A stretch of 32,541 bases of DNA. It comes from a virus. Shown one piece after another: positions 12,861-19,091 of the stretch (positions are counted from its first letter, which is position 1; each line of letters starts with the position of its first letter). The position numbers and the translations under genes were made by a program. The stretch covers positions 1 to 32,541 of IMG/VR virus record IMGVR_UViG_3300036671_000180. One strand, 5' to 3'. Below the pieces are notes generated by a model that was not told the DNA's origin, did not search any database, and saw only the letters and a list, made by a program, of their open reading frames with translations.

Positions 12861-12890
12861 TGGTGGGTAGTGCTCCTCTCGCCTTACTGC

Positions 12891-12936
12891 GTTGATGACT
12901 TATCAACTACATTTATTGTAACATATTAGCCTGACA
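12891..12936 (-). promoter_or_regulatory. Promoter-hairpin cassette for 12528-12860
   Basis: TGTCAGG (12936-12930), 9 nt, TACAAT (12920-12915); hairpin GTTGAT-AAGTC-ATCAAC at 12891-12907, 6 perfect pairs. Confidence 0.7.
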
Positions 12937-12976
12937 TATTTGAATCCTAAGATTCGTGACTATCCATCCCCTCGAC

Positions 12977-13144
12977 TCACGTCGAAGGTGATGTAGTCGA
13001 GGCAGTCGATAACCGCCCTGAAACCTTTTCCTCAAGCCACTCTACAAATTCTGACAGGTACTGATCTATAAGATCGTCATCATGAGCCTCTTTCTCAAAG
13101 TCATCGCGAACTGTCTCTTTGAATTCCTCCCACTCCTGCAACAT
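12977..13144 (-). CDS. Hypothetical acidic protein, 55 aa, leaderless
   Basis: MLQEWEEFKETVRDDFEKEA..., ATG 13144 lies 5 nt after the TAATGT -10 box, so the mRNA is predicted to be leaderless. Highly acidic helical protein (EEFKETVRDDFEKEAHDDDL, then EFVEWLEEKV) with a Ser/Thr tail. Function unknown. Confidence 0.6.
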   Translation of the reverse strand: MLQEWEEFKETVRDDFEKEAHDDDLIDQYLSEFVEWLEEKVSGRLSTASTTSPST

Positions 13145-13149
13145 GTGTA

Positions 13150-13171
13150 ACATTACACCACCTCCCTGACA
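13150..13171 (-). promoter_or_regulatory. Promoter (leaderless type) for 12977-13144
   Basis: TGTCAGG (13171-13165), 9 nt, TAATGT (13155-13150). The -10 contains the TAA stop codon of the upstream gene (13153-13155). Confidence 0.65.
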
Positions 13172-13356
13172 TTTGCCAAATTGAACTCGGAGTACATGTT
13201 GTAGAAGTCATATGCCATTTCATCAAAGGATTGAAGGTGGCTATTGATTCCAAGGGAATCAAAGGTTCCTTGATTCTCATCGGTCCAGCCAACGGCCAAC
13301 TTTGTTAAAAGTTCGAATACTTCCAGTAGAGTATTTTCTATTTCTAAATTTTTCAT
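13153..13356 (-). CDS. Hypothetical protein, 67 aa
   Basis: MKNLEIENTLLEVFELLTKLAVGWTDENQ..., helical and acidic, C-terminal half DEMAYDFYNMYSEFN. ATG follows GCAGGAGAGG. Its last codons encode the TGTCAGG box of the next gene's promoter, so gene end and promoter are interlocked. Function unknown. Confidence 0.7.
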   Translation of the reverse strand: MKNLEIENTLLEVFELLTKLAVGWTDENQGTFDSLGINSHLQSFDEMAYDFYNMYSEFNLANVREVV

Positions 13357-13377
13357 GGTGTTTGTTATTTCCTCTCC

Positions 13378-13426
13378 TGCGGATGTCTCTCACCCACATG
13401 TAGTACATTACACTACTTCCCTGACA
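13378..13426 (-). promoter_or_regulatory. Promoter-hairpin cassette for 13153-13356
   Basis: TGTCAGG (13426-13420), 9 nt, TAATGT (13410-13405). Hairpin 13378-13398: arms TGTGGGTG and CATCCGCA (8 pairs, two G-U), loop AGAGA. Confidence 0.7.
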
Positions 13427-13434
13427 AAAGCAAA

Positions 13435-13477
13435 TTGGACCCAACACCGTGTCTCAGCACGGAATTATTGGATCCAA
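13435..13477 (-). terminator. Terminator of 13493-13759
   Basis: Two-part stem read leftward: TTGGATCCAA with TTGGGTCCAA outside and CCGTG with CACGG inside, then TTTGCTTTTG. Confidence 0.6.
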
Positions 13478-13492
13478 ATTTGTATTTAGTTA

Positions 13493-13759
13493 TTACTTAA
13501 GAACTACTAACTTTTCTTTTGACTTCTTTATGGTATTTCCACTAACTGGCAAATCCGTTGCGGATAGTTCTTTTAAAATGTCAAAAGCGTTTTGAAACTC
13601 TTCAATAATTTCTTCGTAACCTTGTTGATCAAACAACTCATCGGTTTCATATCTGTAAACACTCTTCATGTTAATTACTTTCATTACTGCTAAAAAGGTC
13701 AGGCCGATAATTGCCACCGTGGTAATCACGCCTGCCGTAAAGATAATCGTCTCATTCAT
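13493..13759 (-). CDS. Small membrane protein, 88 aa
   Basis: Start taken at ATG 13759 (MNETIIFTAGVITTVAIIGL), after AAAGGACAC. One N-terminal transmembrane helix (about residues 5-27), then an acidic cytoplasmic part (DELFDQQGYEEIIEEFQNAFD) and a Lys-rich end. Probably an inner-membrane anchored phage protein; no family recognised. Unlike its neighbours it has a conventional -35/-10 promoter. Confidence 0.7.
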   Translation of the reverse strand: MNETIIFTAGVITTVAIIGLTFLAVMKVINMKSVYRYETDELFDQQGYEEIIEEFQNAFDILKELSATDLPVSGNTIKKSKEKLVVLK

Positions 13760-13796
13760 TTTGTGTCCTTTCATCTACAGCCGAGGCCGTTTGGTC

Positions 13797-13826
13797 ATCG
13801 TACTATCTTCCGTCACGCCGTGTCAA
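13797..13826 (-). promoter_or_regulatory. Sigma-70-like promoter for 13493-13759
   Basis: TTGACA (13826-13821), 18-nt spacer, TACGAT (13802-13797). No TGTCAGG box; a small hairpin ACGGC-CTCG-GCTGT follows in the leader. Confidence 0.55.
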
Positions 13827-14146
13827 CTTTTCTTGCCGAAGTTACCGTGGATGATCTGAGCAAAGGTCTCATCTACTTCCTCATCGTCTTCCGTTAACCG
13901 TTGAAGTGTTTCGACAATGTGCTCGCCTTCATGACCTTCTGGGTTCTCGGAAAACTCCTCTAACTCGATATCACCGTTGTCATTAACAGTTCCTATCATG
14001 GTGTAGTAACGGCAGCCGTTACTAACGGTGTATGAGTGCTTGCCCTCTTCGTTTATAAACATGCATCCGTCTTGGAGTACTGCGTGTAGAAGCGAGCCGT
14101 TCTTTATTATGTGTGACTCTCCGTCATCAAAGTTAAAAGTAAACAT
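13823..14146 (-). CDS. Hypothetical acidic protein, 107 aa, leaderless
   Basis: Start taken at ATG 14146 (MFTFNFDDGESHIIKNGSLL), 7 nt after the -10 box. The GTG at 14164 overlaps the promoter. Beta-rich first half (TVSNGCRYYTMIGTVND), acidic second half (EDDEEVDETFAQ). Its end overlaps the -35 of the next promoter. Function unknown. Confidence 0.65.
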   Translation of the reverse strand: MFTFNFDDGESHIIKNGSLLHAVLQDGCMFINEEGKHSYTVSNGCRYYTMIGTVNDNGDIELEEFSENPEGHEGEHIVETLQRLTEDDEEVDETFAQIIHGNFGKKS

Positions 14147-14153
14147 GAAAGTA

Positions 14154-14174
14154 TTATTACACACCGTACTGACA
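14154..14174 (-). promoter_or_regulatory. Promoter (leaderless type) for 13823-14146
   Basis: TGTCAGT (14174-14168), 8 nt, TAATAA (14159-14154); one base off in box and spacing. Confidence 0.5.
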
Positions 14175-14195
14175 TTTCCAACACTGGCCCCGTTA

Positions 14196-14212
14196 CCTAA
14201 AAAATTTACAAG
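14196..14212 (-). repeat. 17-bp dispersed repeat, copy 13
   Basis: CCTAAAAAATTTACAAG. The surrounding 200-nt gap also has a 12-bp palindrome ATTGGATCCAAT near 14224 and two copies of GCCCGCTGCG; no gene is seen. Confidence 0.65.
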
Positions 14213-14349
14213 CCCGCTGCGATTGGATCCAATTTATCTTTTAGTTAATACTTCCAGGCCCGCTGCGTGATTATTTATACACGGTTAATTCTAAGTATGT
14301 ACGGTTGAGGATTTATGTGAACATTACTGGCTATTGGTCTTGCCGTTCT

Positions 14350-14604
14350 TTACCCTTGCTCACGCATCATTTCGTCTAGTTCCCTAAGGTTAAGTGCTGG
14401 GTCATTCCAGAGAACACCATCACCAGTTGCACCGACTAAGTGATTCTTTGCAAACGCTTTGTACGGACTTGCCTTTGAGCCGTGCTTACTCATAAACATA
14501 ACCACCTCTCGATGTGATCGCTCGTCATTATCTATCCACAAGGACACATTCCAAGTTTCGTAATTGGCCCAGCCGTTGTACCCGTTGTTGTCGTGATCGC
14601 TCAT
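14350..14604 (-). CDS. NGWANYETW-type small protein, 84 aa
   Basis: MSDHDNNGYNGWANYETWNV...; the block NGWANYETWNVSLWIDND matches a widespread small family in phages, plasmids and archaea recognisable by the N-G-W-x-N-x-x-T-W-x-V-x-L-W signature; its function is unknown. ATG after CGGAAGGAG. Single-gene unit with cassette. Confidence 0.75.
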   Translation of the reverse strand: MSDHDNNGYNGWANYETWNVSLWIDNDERSHREVVMFMSKHGSKASPYKAFAKNHLVGATGDGVLWNDPALNLRELDEMMREQG

Positions 14605-14618
14605 TGTTGCTCCTTCCG

Positions 14619-14667
14619 CTTAGCCCCTTGCTAAGTCACTTGCTCATTGTACGGTACTAACCTGACA
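14619..14667 (-). promoter_or_regulatory. Promoter-hairpin cassette for 14350-14604
   Basis: TGTCAGG (14667-14661), 9 nt, TACAAT (14651-14646); hairpin CTTAGC-AAGGG-GCTAAG at 14619-14635, 6 perfect pairs. Confidence 0.7.
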
Positions 14668-14736
14668 ATGCTCGACATTGACCATGACAAATCGGGCAAC
14701 CGAGCCGTTTATGAACCTTATAAAAAGGCAAAGAAA

Positions 14737-14775
14737 AGACCCCCCGAAAATACTCTAAAATATCTTGGGGGGTCT
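14737..14775 (-). terminator. Terminator after the Mom-like gene
   Basis: AGACCCCCC with GGGGGGTCT, 9 bp, then TTTCTTTG read leftward; strong intrinsic terminator about 60 nt past the stop. Confidence 0.8.
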
Positions 14776-14832
14776 CCGCATCAGAACGGAGAGGTAGTGA
14801 TGAGTACATGCTAGCGAAAAGGCAAGCCGTTG

Positions 14833-15495
14833 TCAAACTCCTAAGGTGTCAGCCTTCGGGTAACTCTTTGCCGTTAGTCTTAATAACTTAAGTAGTTCTC
14901 TCTTATGCTTCTTGTCATCTGGCATTATGTACAAATACCTGTGCTTGCCTTCCCGTTTAACGGGTTTCCAGTTTTTGCTTGCCGCTATTGCTGGTGTAGT
15001 GTTCACGCCGTTTTGTCTTGGGTGGCGCAAGCGGTTGGTCTCATCTAGGTAGAAGGTCGCCTTACCAGACATGCCCGTGTATAGCGCATTAGTAGCCTGA
15101 TAGATCACGCCGATATGCCCTTGAGTCGCATCGGCAAAAGAAATTACAGCGTTGTAGTAAGGCCTGTCTATTTTCAGTTGCTTCAGGGCTCTTACAATAA
15201 ACCAAGATTCCGCGTTTTTTGGTATCCGATCCAGTAAAACAAGCCTATGTAGTTCGGTTACAGACCTTTTATACTCGATTCCAAAGATACTTGCGCACAC
15301 ATTTTCGCTACAAGGGGTGGCAAATGCACATACTCCGACTAGATCCAAGCCGTCAAAGAGCCCGTAACACATCGGGCCGTTGTGGATTCCGTGGGAATAG
15401 TGGTGTTCTTTGACAAATTCCTTACCAACAGAGGAGTTTATCTTCTGGACAGTGTAGTTGGCCGTAGCCTTTCGCATGACTACGTCGGATTCCAT
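14833..15495 (-). CDS. Mom-like DNA-modification protein (GNAT-related), 220 aa
   Basis: Motifs match the phage Mu Mom family, which adds a carbamoylmethyl-type group to N6 of adenine in phage DNA and blocks restriction. They are HHYSHG (31-36), CYGLFDGLDLVGVCAFATP (43-61), ELHRLVLLDRIPKNAESWF (81-99) and VISFADATQGHIGVIYQATN (117-136). The C-terminal region is basic (KRELLKLLRLTAKSYPKA). Start ATG 15495 has only a weak ribosome-binding site; TAACAT 6 nt upstream suggests a leaderless mRNA. Its own terminator follows. Two other modification-type genes lie at 28.3-30.2 kb. Confidence 0.8.
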   Translation of the reverse strand: MESDVVMRKATANYTVQKINSSVGKEFVKEHHYSHGIHNGPMCYGLFDGLDLVGVCAFATPCSENVCASIFGIEYKRSVTELHRLVLLDRIPKNAESWFIVRALKQLKIDRPYYNAVISFADATQGHIGVIYQATNALYTGMSGKATFYLDETNRLRHPRQNGVNTTPAIAASKNWKPVKREGKHRYLYIMPDDKKHKRELLKLLRLTAKSYPKADTLGV

Positions 15496-15535
15496 GCCTA
15501 GATGTTATCAAATAACTATCCGTTTGCACAGGCCA

Positions 15536-15552
15536 CCTAAAAAATTTACAAA
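15536..15552 (-). repeat. 17-bp dispersed repeat, copy 14
   Basis: CCTAAAAAATTTACAAA, upstream of the Mom-like gene and after the 15572 hairpin. Confidence 0.7.
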
Positions 15553-15571
15553 AATCAGGATTTGACTTTAC

Positions 15572-15618
15572 GTTAATTGTTTAATAGGCTAGTCACACTT
15601 GCCTATTAAGCAATTAAC
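15572..15618 (-). terminator. Long hairpin ending the terminase unit
   Basis: An 18-position stem with one mismatch (GTTAATTG and TTAATAGGC with their complements) that overlaps the last codons of 15606-15758. An AT-rich sequence follows, but no clean U tract. Confidence 0.55.
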
Positions 15619-15758
15619 TGTGCCTTGCCAAGAATTTCGGCGGCTTTGTTTGCCCGTGCCGTTACTCTAACATGTTCTTCACGGTTAGAGGCTTTGGCTA
15701 TGTCTGCGTAAAGTTCTTCAGTAAGTTCCTTTAGCGCATTGATTATGTCTTTATTCAT
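15606..15758 (-). CDS. Hypothetical helical protein, 50 aa
   Basis: Start taken at ATG 15758 (MNKDIINALKELTEELYADI), overlapping the end of the preceding gene by 8 nt. All-helical, charged, ending in KAAEILGKAQLIA. Coupled to the putative small terminase, so possibly a packaging accessory; no family recognised. Confidence 0.65.
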   Translation of the reverse strand: MNKDIINALKELTEELYADIAKASNREEHVRVTARANKAAEILGKAQLIA

Positions 15759-16656
15759 CTTTTTTACCACTATCCGTTGAATCTTCAACTATGTGAGCCT
15801 CTTCTATGTCGTTATTCTCAAAGGCTGATGTAAGGCTTGCCGCTCCTGCTGCGAGCCGTTCTAATCTTTCTGCAATAACTACATGTGATGGGCGCAAGCC
15901 TTCAAGATCTAATGAAACATCTAGTTCCACGCCGCCTCGGACTCCAGCACGGTCAAGGATCTCGGTCGCAGCCTTGAGTCTTACTGGCTCAGACACAGCC
16001 GTTTCCATCATTTCTTCTAGTACATCAACTGCGAATGGGGCAGCCTGAATGATCCTGCGTCTTGCCCGTTCAATATCTTCCCCAGACTTACGCTGAGTCT
16101 TAAGATGTATCCGACATAGGCCGTCATCTTTCTTTCTCCCAGAAAACCACAACTGGCAGCGCAAGCCGTCGGACTTAACAATTCGGCAGCGGTTTGGTTG
16201 ACCAAGCGGTTGCCGCTTATCACTCTTGGGTCCTCCATTTTCCTGCTCTTTTATGTAGGCTCTTGTCGCGCCGATAACCCAAGGGGGCACAATTCGGCAG
16301 GCCTCTTCATCAATTATTAAATCCAAGCCCGTTAAGTAATCAGAGTTATTATTTCTGGGATCCGTCAACAGTGGCTTCTTCTCAGACAAAGATAGGAGTC
16401 TGCGCTCTTTAGTTGATTCTTTGGATCGAGCCGATATCAACCCAGTTGGGTTTCCCGTCTGGTCATAGACCGCGTCCCAGTTAAGTTCACCCCGACGCAG
16501 GATTTGACGGTTTTCAAAAGTATCCTCACAGACACCGCGTTCGTGCTCCATGATGCCGATTGCAGAAAGGTCAGGACGAAGGTCTAGGGGGGTATCGAGA
16601 CGAGGTTCTAAATCCTCTGGATCTCCCTCTAATTTCTTCTTAAAAATGTCTGACAT
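15751..16656 (-). CDS. Putative terminase small subunit with zinc-binding motif, 301 aa
   Basis: The C-terminal third (about residues 205-262) has the helix pattern ARRRIIQAAPFAVDVLEEMM, then SEPVRLKAATEILDRAGVRG, typical of phage small terminase oligomerisation regions. The middle has C-x7-C-x12-C-x3-H (CRIVKSDGLRC, then CRIH, about 158-185), a probable zinc site. The N-terminal 40 residues are acidic and flexible. ATG follows AGGAG supplied by a 17-bp repeat. The large subunit is not in this window, so the assignment is moderate. Confidence 0.5.
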   Translation of the reverse strand: MSDIFKKKLEGDPEDLEPRLDTPLDLRPDLSAIGIMEHERGVCEDTFENRQILRRGELNWDAVYDQTGNPTGLISARSKESTKERRLLSLSEKKPLLTDPRNNNSDYLTGLDLIIDEEACRIVPPWVIGATRAYIKEQENGGPKSDKRQPLGQPNRCRIVKSDGLRCQLWFSGRKKDDGLCRIHLKTQRKSGEDIERARRRIIQAAPFAVDVLEEMMETAVSEPVRLKAATEILDRAGVRGGVELDVSLDLEGLRPSHVVIAERLERLAAGAASLTSAFENNDIEEAHIVEDSTDSGKKDE

Positions 16657-16672
16657 TTTGCTCCTAAAAAAT

Positions 16673-16689
16673 TTACAGAAAATCCCGCC
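16673..16689 (-). repeat. 17-bp dispersed repeat, copy 15
   Basis: CCTAAAAAATTTACAGA. It joins the U tract of the upstream terminator to the AGGAG ribosome-binding site of 15751-16656. Confidence 0.65.
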
Positions 16690-16704
16690 GCTCTCACGAC
16701 GGGA
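16683..16704 (-). terminator. Terminator after the holin unit
   Basis: TCCCGTCG with CGGCGGGA (8 pairs, one G-U), 6-nt loop, then TTTTC, read leftward. Confidence 0.65.
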
Positions 16705-16722
16705 CTTAACTGATAGTTATTA

Positions 16723-16887
16723 CTACTGGCTAATCATTTGACCTGGGCAACCTTGAAGAGTACAAGACATTCCGCCCGTACTTAAAGACAGGTTCTTGAT
16801 CATCATTCTCTTGCCGCAGAACTTACAAGGCTTCTGTTCATCCTCTGGGATGCTGCGGTCTGGGTTTACTCCTGGTGTGATTGCCAT
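16723..16887 (-). CDS. Small zinc-ribbon protein, 54 aa
   Basis: MAITPGVNPDRSIPEDEQKP, then CKFC (21-24) and C-x5-C (SCTLQGC, 42-48), a four-cysteine ribbon. ATG 7 nt after the holin stop, with AAAGAAG upstream. Co-transcribed with the holin; function unknown. Confidence 0.65.
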   Translation of the reverse strand: MAITPGVNPDRSIPEDEQKPCKFCGKRMMIKNLSLSTGGMSCTLQGCPGQMISQ

Positions 16888-16894
16888 GCTAGTT

Positions 16895-17224
16895 TTACTT
16901 CTTTGGCGCAGCCTTTTTGGCTGCTACTTTCTTAGCAGGTGCTGCCTTCTTTGCGGCGGGGGCCTTAACTTCTGAAACCACAATCTGTAGATCTGGGGCG
17001 ATTGATTCTGAGGCTAGGGAAGGTCCGCTGCGAGATCCCATCGAGGCTGAGCCTATCGAGGTAAGGACAGACATCACTGATGCGAATAGCGCAACAGCCA
17101 TTGCGTTGACAAAACTTGCATCTAACATGCCAACTTGATTGGCTCCTACCATTGCAACAGTTGTCTGTGCAAATGTCTTTACTGCTCTTTCAAGAACAGC
17201 CATTAGGAAATCTTTTTCCAACAT
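16895..17224 (-). CDS. Holin, r1t type, 109 aa
   Basis: MLEKDFLMAVLERAVKTFAQTTVAMVGAN matches the start of r1t-type holins of actinophages (FxxAVLERAxKTFAQT). Two hydrophobic segments (about 19-33 and 38-57), then SIGSASMGSRSGPSLAS as in the family. Holins form the membrane lesions that release lysis enzymes. The unusual C-terminal tail (residues about 88-109) is almost only Lys, Ala and Pro. Start ATG 17224 is preceded by GAGAGAGA. The predicted lysis hydrolase at 27.7-28.1 kb is far away. Confidence 0.8.
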   Translation of the reverse strand: MLEKDFLMAVLERAVKTFAQTTVAMVGANQVGMLDASFVNAMAVALFASVMSVLTSIGSASMGSRSGPSLASESIAPDLQIVVSEVKAPAAKKAAPAKKVAAKKAAPKK

Positions 17225-17420
17225 ATGTATTTCTCTCTCTGTTTGTATTTTTGCCAGAAGTTATATTTTCTGACATACAACATGTTACGGAACATTTTAT
17301 TGGGCGTGCAGAGACACTCCGCGTCATTTTTTACCTTTCATAAACAACAGGTAGATTCAAAAGTTGACATTAAACCTTTTAATCAATAAGTAATATGATG
17401 GTTTATTATAGAGAAAACAG
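17225..17420. other. Non-coding gap upstream of the holin
   Basis: Contains a hairpin GCAGAG-ACA-CTCCGC followed by TTTTTT on the plus strand near 17312-17336, and TTGACA at 17363 on the plus strand. A 45-codon leftward ORF with a fair ribosome-binding site overlaps the holin start but has poor composition. No gene is called. Confidence 0.4.
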
Positions 17421-17422
17421 AA

Positions 17423-17446
17423 GGCGATAGTTAAAAAACTACCGCC
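17423..17446 (-). terminator. Terminator of the 18.8-17.5 kb unit
   Basis: GGCGGTAGTT with AACTATCGCC (10 pairs, one G-U) around TTTT, then TTCTGTTTTCTC. Confidence 0.75.
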
Positions 17447-17467
17447 CGACAAACTGTTTCTAGGAGA

Positions 17468-17743
17468 CTAAGATTCATCCTCTTTAAGTGAGTCATGATT
17501 TTCTATTAAATCGATCGCTTGGCGCAGACCTAAGGTGTAAAGAGTCTCATCGGAACCTTCATTCATTTTGTCCCAGAAGAGTCTTTTGTCTACTAGTTGA
17601 TCGACTACAGAATTTTTCCACTCGGTCAAAGCCAGATCAATGACATCGACTACGTCATCAAAATTGATATTATCTTTAAGCATTGGTTCAAGGTTGGCAT
17701 AAATCTTTGCAACCGTTTTACTCTTTGAATGTTTAAATTCCAT
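17468..17743 (-). CDS. Hypothetical protein, 91 aa
   Basis: MEFKHSKSKTVAKIYANLEPML..., all-helical and acidic (INFDDVVDVIDLALTEWKNS; LRQAIDLIENHDSLKEDES). ATG lies 4 nt after the upstream stop, with GTAGGATAG as a weak ribosome-binding site. Last gene of a coupled chain from 18832. Function unknown. Confidence 0.7.
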   Translation of the reverse strand: MEFKHSKSKTVAKIYANLEPMLKDNINFDDVVDVIDLALTEWKNSVVDQLVDKRLFWDKMNEGSDETLYTLGLRQAIDLIENHDSLKEDES

Positions 17744-17747
17744 TATA

Positions 17748-18206
17748 CTATCCTACTTCAGACGTGCGACAGATTCCACAGAGTAGGGCATCAAACCCAG
17801 TTGCGTAATCCACTGCAATTTTATTTTCGGTGACAGGTACAGGTGAGAGATTGTCAGTTCCGCCACAGACATCACATTGGATATCAACTAACCATCTGGC
17901 AGTTTGATACTTATCTTGGGGCATGGCAGCGAGTCCTCGCATTAATGCATGAAGGGGTCCTGCACCAGTAGTTTTACGAAGGAAAGTTCTCGTATCCTCT
18001 ACTTCTAAAACTGGACGAAAAGCCTTGCATGGACATTTCATACGAGAGGGTTCACAGAAATTATGACCAGCGTAGATCTTATGTCTGTAGGTACCATGAC
18101 CACAGATACAAATTCGACCATCTCTGGGTCTTTTACTTATTAAGTCCTCATCGACCTTCTGGACTTCTTCCTTAGAAATACCAAAGGCTTCCAACGGGTC
18201 ATTCAT
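17748..18206 (-). CDS. Double zinc-finger protein, 152 aa
   Basis: First site: CICGHGTYRHK (33-43) with CEPSRMKCPCKAF (51-63), the CxCGH...H...C...CxC pattern of a small zinc-binding module common in actinophages. Second site: CDVCGG (111-116) with CGICR (144-148), a classical ribbon. It may bind nucleic acid or act as an adaptor. Overlaps the upstream gene by ATGA, so translationally coupled. Confidence 0.7.
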   Translation of the reverse strand: MNDPLEAFGISKEEVQKVDEDLISKRPRDGRICICGHGTYRHKIYAGHNFCEPSRMKCPCKAFRPVLEVEDTRTFLRKTTGAGPLHALMRGLAAMPQDKYQTARWLVDIQCDVCGGTDNLSPVPVTENKIAVDYATGFDALLCGICRTSEVG

Positions 18207-18406
18207 GGACGATCTCCATCTTCTTCGTATTTAGATACAATGTCTATAAATTGATTTTCCGTGGCTATTCTTTTCTCGATCTCCTCGATGAATGTCTCTG
18301 CCATCTCTTTTCTACGTGTCGCATCGATGCGCCTCACCGTTGTCATTGCCAAGCCAACCGAGATGTAGATAGTAAGAAACAGGAAGATGTAGTCATACCA
18401 ATTCAT
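18203..18406 (-). CDS. Small membrane protein, 67 aa
   Basis: Start taken at ATG 18406 (MNWYDYIFLFLTIYISVGLA), 4 nt after the upstream stop. One N-terminal transmembrane helix, then a basic RRIDATRRK stretch and a long charged cytoplasmic helix (AETFIEEIEKRIATENQFID). A longer ORF to 18463 would overlap the upstream gene. Function unknown. Confidence 0.65.
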   Translation of the reverse strand: MNWYDYIFLFLTIYISVGLAMTTVRRIDATRRKEMAETFIEEIEKRIATENQFIDIVSKYEEDGDRP

Positions 18407-18410
18407 GGGA

Positions 18411-18557
18411 TTAAGAGTCTTTCTTTTCGCTAGCAAAAGAAGAGATAATAAGTAATCCTCCAATAGTATTTAGTACGTACTTAGGCCAAGTCTCTACTAG
18501 CATCCCTTGAATAATAAAAAGCATTCCAATAACAAACCAATTATTTCTATTTCCCAT
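18411..18557 (-). CDS. Small membrane protein, 48 aa
   Basis: MGNRNNWFVIGMLFIIQGML..., two short hydrophobic segments (about 7-21 and 28-41) and a polar end SEKKDS. ATG overlaps the end of the preceding gene by 11 nt. Part of a chain of coupled small genes; no family recognised. Confidence 0.6.
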   Translation of the reverse strand: MGNRNNWFVIGMLFIIQGMLVETWPKYVLNTIGGLLIISSFASEKKDS

Positions 18558-18744
18558 GATACTCATCCTCAATCTTTAATTCCTCTTGCTGAAGAATTTC
18601 CCCAACAGTATTCCATAATTGAATAACACTTAGGCTCTCCTCAAGAAAATCCTCCAGAGGCATGTCTTTAACTTTATCTGGATCCATCCCACCTTGAGCG
18701 ACCATAAGGTCTGCAAGTTTTCCTATACTTCCTTTATAATACAT
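18547..18744 (-). CDS. Hypothetical protein, 65 aa
   Basis: MYYKGSIGKLADLMVAQGGM..., helix-rich, acidic C-terminus (EILQQEELKIEDEYHGK). AGAGAAGGAG lies just upstream of the ATG, inside the end of the preceding small ORF. Could be a tail-chaperone-sized or regulatory protein; not recognised. Confidence 0.7.
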   Translation of the reverse strand: MYYKGSIGKLADLMVAQGGMDPDKVKDMPLEDFLEESLSVIQLWNTVGEILQQEELKIEDEYHGK

Positions 18745-18832
18745 TGAGAACTCCTTCTCTCAAATCTACACCCGTAAGTGTGTATAAAACCGTACTTATC
18801 ATTATGTCTTTTCCTCTCATTTCCTTCTCCAT
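18734..18832 (-). CDS. Micro-protein, 32 aa, leaderless
   Basis: MEKEMRGKDIMISTVLYTLT, ending GVDLREGVLNVL. ATG 18832 is 8 nt after the -10 box of a consensus sigma-70 promoter, and its end overlaps the next gene by 11 nt, so translation would couple them. Too short to classify; might act as a leader peptide. Confidence 0.5.
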   Translation of the reverse strand: MEKEMRGKDIMISTVLYTLTGVDLREGVLNVL

Positions 18833-18840
18833 TTGAGCCC

Positions 18841-18869
18841 AGATTACTGCCTTAGAAAACTATTGTCAA
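18841..18869 (-). promoter_or_regulatory. Sigma-70-type promoter of the 18.8-17.5 kb unit
   Basis: TTGACA (18869-18864), 17-nt spacer, TAATCT (18846-18841). Textbook -35 and spacing; no TGTCAGG box at the standard distance. Confidence 0.65.
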
Positions 18870-19091
18870 ATATAGTACTACTAACTATACCACTATACTA
18901 TGATTAACGATATCAAACTTAATTTCCAGTTAGCGCTGACACGAAAACTCTATATATAGACTTAATAATAGTTTCAACTTATAACTAGTGTATATAGTTT
19001 TTTAGTTATACTATCCAATTTTTCTCGCTCAAAACACATTTTCCCCGATAGTATACCCTCTTTTAACCCTTTCCCTGCATTTTCAAAACAG

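Noticed and set aside
13101-13292. Leftward 63-codon ORF overlapping 13153-13356 and the 13150 promoter
   Set aside because: Shadow frame crossing a promoter; the two neighbouring frames have better starts and composition.
14667-14819. Leftward 50-codon ORF ending in GCPICHGQCRALSG
   Set aside because: It runs straight through the strong terminator at 14737 and into the next promoter, and has no ribosome-binding site. The CPICHGQC string is intriguing but unsupported.
17225-17363. Leftward 45-codon ORF (MTRSVSARPIKC...) upstream of the holin
   Set aside because: Fair ribosome-binding site, but overlaps the holin start in another frame and the composition looks random.
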